64,000 nt of DNA from Lachnospiraceae bacterium (GTDB lineage Bacteria; Bacillota; Clostridia; Lachnospirales; Lachnospiraceae): the NCBI GenBank assembly GCA_902381685.1, contig LR698958.1:1932833-1996832 (forward strand). Reading direction: 5' to 3'. Of this stretch, positions 61,901-64,000 are shown in pieces. The position numbers and the translations under genes are program-made. How positions within the stretch are numbered: the first letter of the stretch is position 1; the number at the start of each line of letters is the position of its first letter. The notes beneath the pieces were generated by a model. That model was not told the DNA's origin. It searched no databases and was given only the letters and a program-made list of their open reading frames with translations.

Positions 61901-64000
61901 TAAACTCTACGTTCTTTGCCCTTATAAGAGTCATGGTCTGTCTGCCAGCCGTTGTCTAATCCAACTAAAGTTCCGTTACCTGTTACTTCAACTTTCACTT
62001 TATCATCTGCATTTGGTACAATGTTACCCTTTGCATCTACTACATCAATCTGTAAGTAAGACAAATCTGTACCGTTTGCCTTGATTTCATTCCGGTCTGC
62101 TTTTACCTGTAATTTTGCTTCTTTTTCTGCTGTTGTTACAGAAGAACGTCCTTTTGTATCTGTAATCGGCTTACCATTTGCATCAAAAGCTCTTGCTTCT
62201 AATGTTCCTGCTTCATATGGAACTTTCCATGTACGATAAAGTTTATTGCTTCCCTTAACAACCTGATAACTATGTTTTGCTTTTTCTGTTGTTCTTGTTT
62301 CTAATTCCTGTGCTTCTCCGACTTTCTTTGCTTCTTTGCTTCCTGCTGGAGTCAACCATAATTCTACTTTTGGAGCATCTGAATATACAACAACTTCTGC
62401 TTTATTCTGATTGTCTAAAATAATTTCATCTCTATTCCAAGTAGGTAATACATGAAGTGTATTTACATCATCATTCCACTGACTCTGATATAAATAATAA
62501 GAGTCTTTTGGCATTCCGGCTGTATCTACAATACCGAAGAACGAGTTCTTTGGTGAAGGCCATTTACCTACTACTCCCGGATTTGTTCCATTCCAATGTG
62601 TTGGTTCACCGATATAGTCAAATCCTGTCCACACATATGTTCCAGCCACAAAGTCACGAGTAATAACATCATACCAAGCATCACTTGCAAATGCACCCCA
62701 GTTTACTTTTGAAGTGTCATAGGAACTTAATTCTTGCGTATTGTTATCTCTGTCTTTTGTATGGTACACTCCACGACTGTTTACAGAAGATGCTGTTTCT
62801 GAACCATAAATTTTCCAATTCGGATGCAAGTTTCTTAATCTATCATAACTATTCCCATCAGAGTAGTTTGTTCCTGAAACTCCACCTGCCTCTGTAATCT
62901 TATCAGCAATCTTAGAGTGTTCTCCATTAACACCTTCATTTTTAACTGCATTACTTCCGATAGTCAATTCTCTAGTTTTATCAACTGCCTGTGCCCATTT
63001 AATCATATTTGGTGTTCTTTCCAAGAATCCACTCTTATAGTTTCCTTCTTGGATTTCATTTCCTAAAGACCACATAATCACAGATGGTGCATTACAATCT
63101 CTCTTTAAAGTAGCCTTTAAAGAAAATTCAGCCCATGTCATTGTAGGTGTAGCACCAATAAGTTTATTATTTTCACCAACTTGTTTTTCAAAGTATTTTG
63201 CAAAGTCTTCTGTATTTCCATTTTTAGCATGATGCCAACCGTCGAAGATTTCTTCTACAACTAAAATACCTTTCTCATTACAAATATCAATTAAGTGCTG
63301 TGCTGCCGGGTTATGTGTTACACGGATAGAGTTACAACCCATTTCCTGTAATATTTCAACCTGACGTTCAATTGCACGGCGGTTTGCCACTGCACCTAAA
63401 GCACCTTGATCGTGGTGCATACAAACACCTTTTAATTTTACAGGTTTTCCGTTTAAGTAAAATCCTGTATCTTTGTCAAATTTTGTATAACGGAAACCAT
63501 ATTCTGTGTCATATGTATCAACAACTTTATCTCCCACTTTTACTTCTGTGCGTACAGTGTAAAGATTTGGGCTTTCAATATCCCATAATTTAGGGTTACT
63601 TACAGTAAATTCAGCGTTAATGTCTGCTTTGCCATTTGGCTGAATTGTTGTTTTCTGTGTTGTTGTTTCACCGATAACATTCTTAGAGTTACCTTTTTCA
63701 AAAACTTTGTGTGTTAAAACAACGTCTTTTGCTTCTTTTCCGTCATTTTCCACTGTTGTTTTTACTGTTGTTTTTACTGTTGTCTGATTTGTTGCAAGTT
63801 CAGGTGTTTCTACCTTTGTTCCGTTTAAAGCAACATTTACAGCATCTGTAACTGTTAAGTTTACACTCCTGTAAATACCACTTCCTGAGTACCAACGGCT
63901 TGAAGGTGTTTTGTGGTCAACCTTAACTGCGATAACATTTTCTTCACCGAATTTGATGTGGTCTGTCAAATCGAATGAGAATGGTGTGTATCCGTATGGG
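58915..64000 (-). CDS. Cell-surface GH2 beta-galactosidase (BgaA-like), N-terminus outside window
   Basis: About 1694 C-terminal residues of a secreted GH2 enzyme; signal peptide and part of the first domain lie beyond the right edge. Visible: the GH2 jelly-roll end, Ig-like domain, TIM barrel with acid/base Glu in VIMWSLGNEIQEG and nucleophile Glu in IYGSETASS, and TYVWTGFDYIGEPTHW. Then C-terminal GH2 domains (about 480-770 of the visible part), two Ig-like repeats with RYSNGTKEQKPVKW and TAYLSNGEVLDVSFPVKW, two F5/8C-type discoidin domains, two further Ig-like domains, two FIVAR modules split by an NPNPNPNPNPDE linker, and the tail TSIETGDQAPI, helix, YKRKKR. The architecture resembles pneumococcal BgaA, which removes beta-1,4-galactose from N-glycans and mucin; specificity here is inferred. 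Confidence 0.88.
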   Translation of the reverse strand, partial: PYGYTPFSFDLTDHIKFGEENVIAVKVDHKTPSSRWYSGSGIYRSVNLTVTDAVNVALNGTKVETPELATNQTTVKTTVKTTVENDGKEAKDVVLTHKVFEKGNSKNVIGETTTQKTTIQPNGKADINAEFTVSNPKLWDIESPNLYTVRTEVKVGDKVVDTYDTEYGFRYTKFDKDTGFYLNGKPVKLKGVCMHHDQGALGAVANRRAIERQVEILQEMGCNSIRVTHNPAAQHLIDICNEKGILVVEEIFDGWHHAKNGNTEDFAKYFEKQVGENNKLIGATPTMTWAEFSLKATLKRDCNAPSVIMWSLGNEIQEGNYKSGFLERTPNMIKWAQAVDKTRELTIGSNAVKNEGVNGEHSKIADKITEAGGVSGTNYSDGNSYDRLRNLHPNWKIYGSETASSVNSRGVYHTKDRDNNTQELSSYDTSKVNWGAFASDAWYDVITRDFVAGTYVWTGFDYIGEPTHWNGTNPGVVGKWPSPKNSFFGIVDTAGMPKDSYYLYQSQWNDDVNTLHVLPTWNRDEIILDNQNKAEVVVYSDAPKVELWLTPAGSKEAKKVGEAQELETRTTEKAKHSYQVVKGSNKLYRTWKVPYEAGTLEARAFDANGKPITDTKGRSSVTTAEKEAKLQVKADRNEIKANGTDLSYLQIDVVDAKGNIVPNADDKVKVEVTGNGTLVGLDNGWQTDHDSYKGKERRVYNGSGIAIVQSTKNAGEIKVKVSAEGLGEKTVTLNTTADTTGGEQQVVVDSFFMEKNYYVKVGNKPSLPKTIEVRYSNGTKEQKPVKWNTISDEQTNKAGAFTVKGTVENAGEVSVRVNMIDEVGGLLNYSTAVPVGTTPTLPESRTAYLSNGEVLDVSFPVKWEEKDASAYNKVGTVIVNGTANVLGKEVTVTATVRVAKEDVALGDSISGAAVVLEQDIPENMQSDHLPAIKDGNTGKNANNEGGTNKSVWTNYKNSNEGNDNKAEIIMGYDTQVVLGEIVIHFFEDSYSARFPDANKTKIYVAETKNGPWTQVQAKEQIGTAKDGIKPYTYKLDAPVSATFIKFELTNKDEQLDGRKPCTGITEIELKKATTSFKTNTTAELGKLTVNGVELTKQQLASGKYTTSALVADVTPEAKDNAAVTVLPKNENNQIKIIIESEDHKTTNTFTIFLNDKDPDVYYPNKDITPSAPFSLPSPDAHEGDVRYVLDGDVNTHWHTNWRNGATASDIAKREITLTLKEAATIDAMNYHPRVYGGGNGRVTKYKVLYSVDGTTFNESDVCAEGTISQDKADWTLIEFTKPVKAKAFKLIGVHTYTDQGADKHMAVAELRLRMNRETTDISDEANKVTIDPIAKQKVDVVDEKHPVEPQVTVKQNGKALTYGIDYKVSYADNTKEGTAKAIVTGIGKYSGTLETTFAIEKNPVVLTSIAVKTSPKTDYHVGDTFNPEGLVLSVFYSDNTSSEVAYTAEIKDKFTFAPSLETALKETDEVVTVTYEGKTTEVKVNVTEKQESTVRKALEERVKFAQTITSNGYTADSYSAFKAALKAAEETLANENATDAQLQSALDNLNTGINGLKEESVTPNPNPNPNPDENGDRDELRAKLQKFYDECLAYYKEGNYSKDNWKVYEDAMAQAKAVLDNENATEKELKDALSDLINATKRLNDEGKAEEQNPPTPPTSIETGDQAPITMIVVLMVVAVVAIVGIVVYKRKKR

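Overview
The window reads as a chromosomal segment of a low-GC Gram-positive gut anaerobe, most likely a Lachnospiraceae member. I would guess a mucin- or milk-glycan-degrading relative of [Ruminococcus] torques/gnavus (Mediterraneibacter), but the species is an inference. Support comes from the gene content: large cell-wall-anchored glycosidases with FIVAR stalks, a SipW-type fibre operon, an Opp importer, a clostridial L10 leader and DUF3793/DUF2325 iron-regulon proteins. Nearly all genes lie on the minus strand. Most intact promoters I could read are TTGACA/TATAAT-like with 17-bp spacing.

Region 1-10.2 kb is dominated by iron. From the left it holds the start of a Xaa-Pro peptidase, then DUF3793, DUF2325 and a small Cys-rich FeoB-associated membrane protein with an in-frame UGA that looks like selenocysteine. 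Next come a decayed lipoprotein-like gene and a Fur-box-controlled heterodimeric ABC half-transporter pair with a tiny membrane protein. A DegV lipid-binding protein follows, then feoA-feoA-feoB with an ordinary Cys-only FeoB-associated protein, and a divergent DtxR-type regulator. A 16-bp operator, RTTAG-N6-CTAAC, occurs at feoA, feoB, the DUF3793 operon and a distant DUF454 gene near 46.8 kb. In two of these it covers the -10 box.

Region 10.2-18.7 kb is a six-gene surface-fibre operon. It encodes a SipW-type signal peptidase, three proteins with SipW-dependent (TasA/camelysin-like) leaders, a 1669-residue repeat adhesin and a membrane-anchored protein with a KTGD tail. It may be an undescribed matrix-fibre system. 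Region 19-21 kb holds a YoaK-like protein and a nucleobase permease.

Region 21-46.3 kb is the ancestral rpmG-secE-nusG-rplKA-rplJL-rpoBC string, in order and on one strand. It is interrupted twice: by a + strand amino-acid:cation symporter between rplA and rplJ, and by an oppABCDF operon plus a giant beta-galactosidase between rplL and rpoB.

Region 46.4-64 kb holds a DUF454 membrane protein, a phospholipase D/cardiolipin-synthase-like protein and four secreted anchored glycosidases: a GH51-like enzyme with an unusual insertion, two GH20 hexosaminidases, and a GH2 galactosidase cut by the window edge. With the GH2 at 29-35 kb these form an extracellular set suited to stripping galactose and N-acetylhexosamine from host or milk glycans. 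All end in a [VIA][KE]TGD-type tail rather than a classical LPXTG. A family of hairpins sharing a GGACGTAGT core lies in several intergenic spaces here. No tRNA, rRNA, CRISPR array, prophage or insertion sequence was seen.
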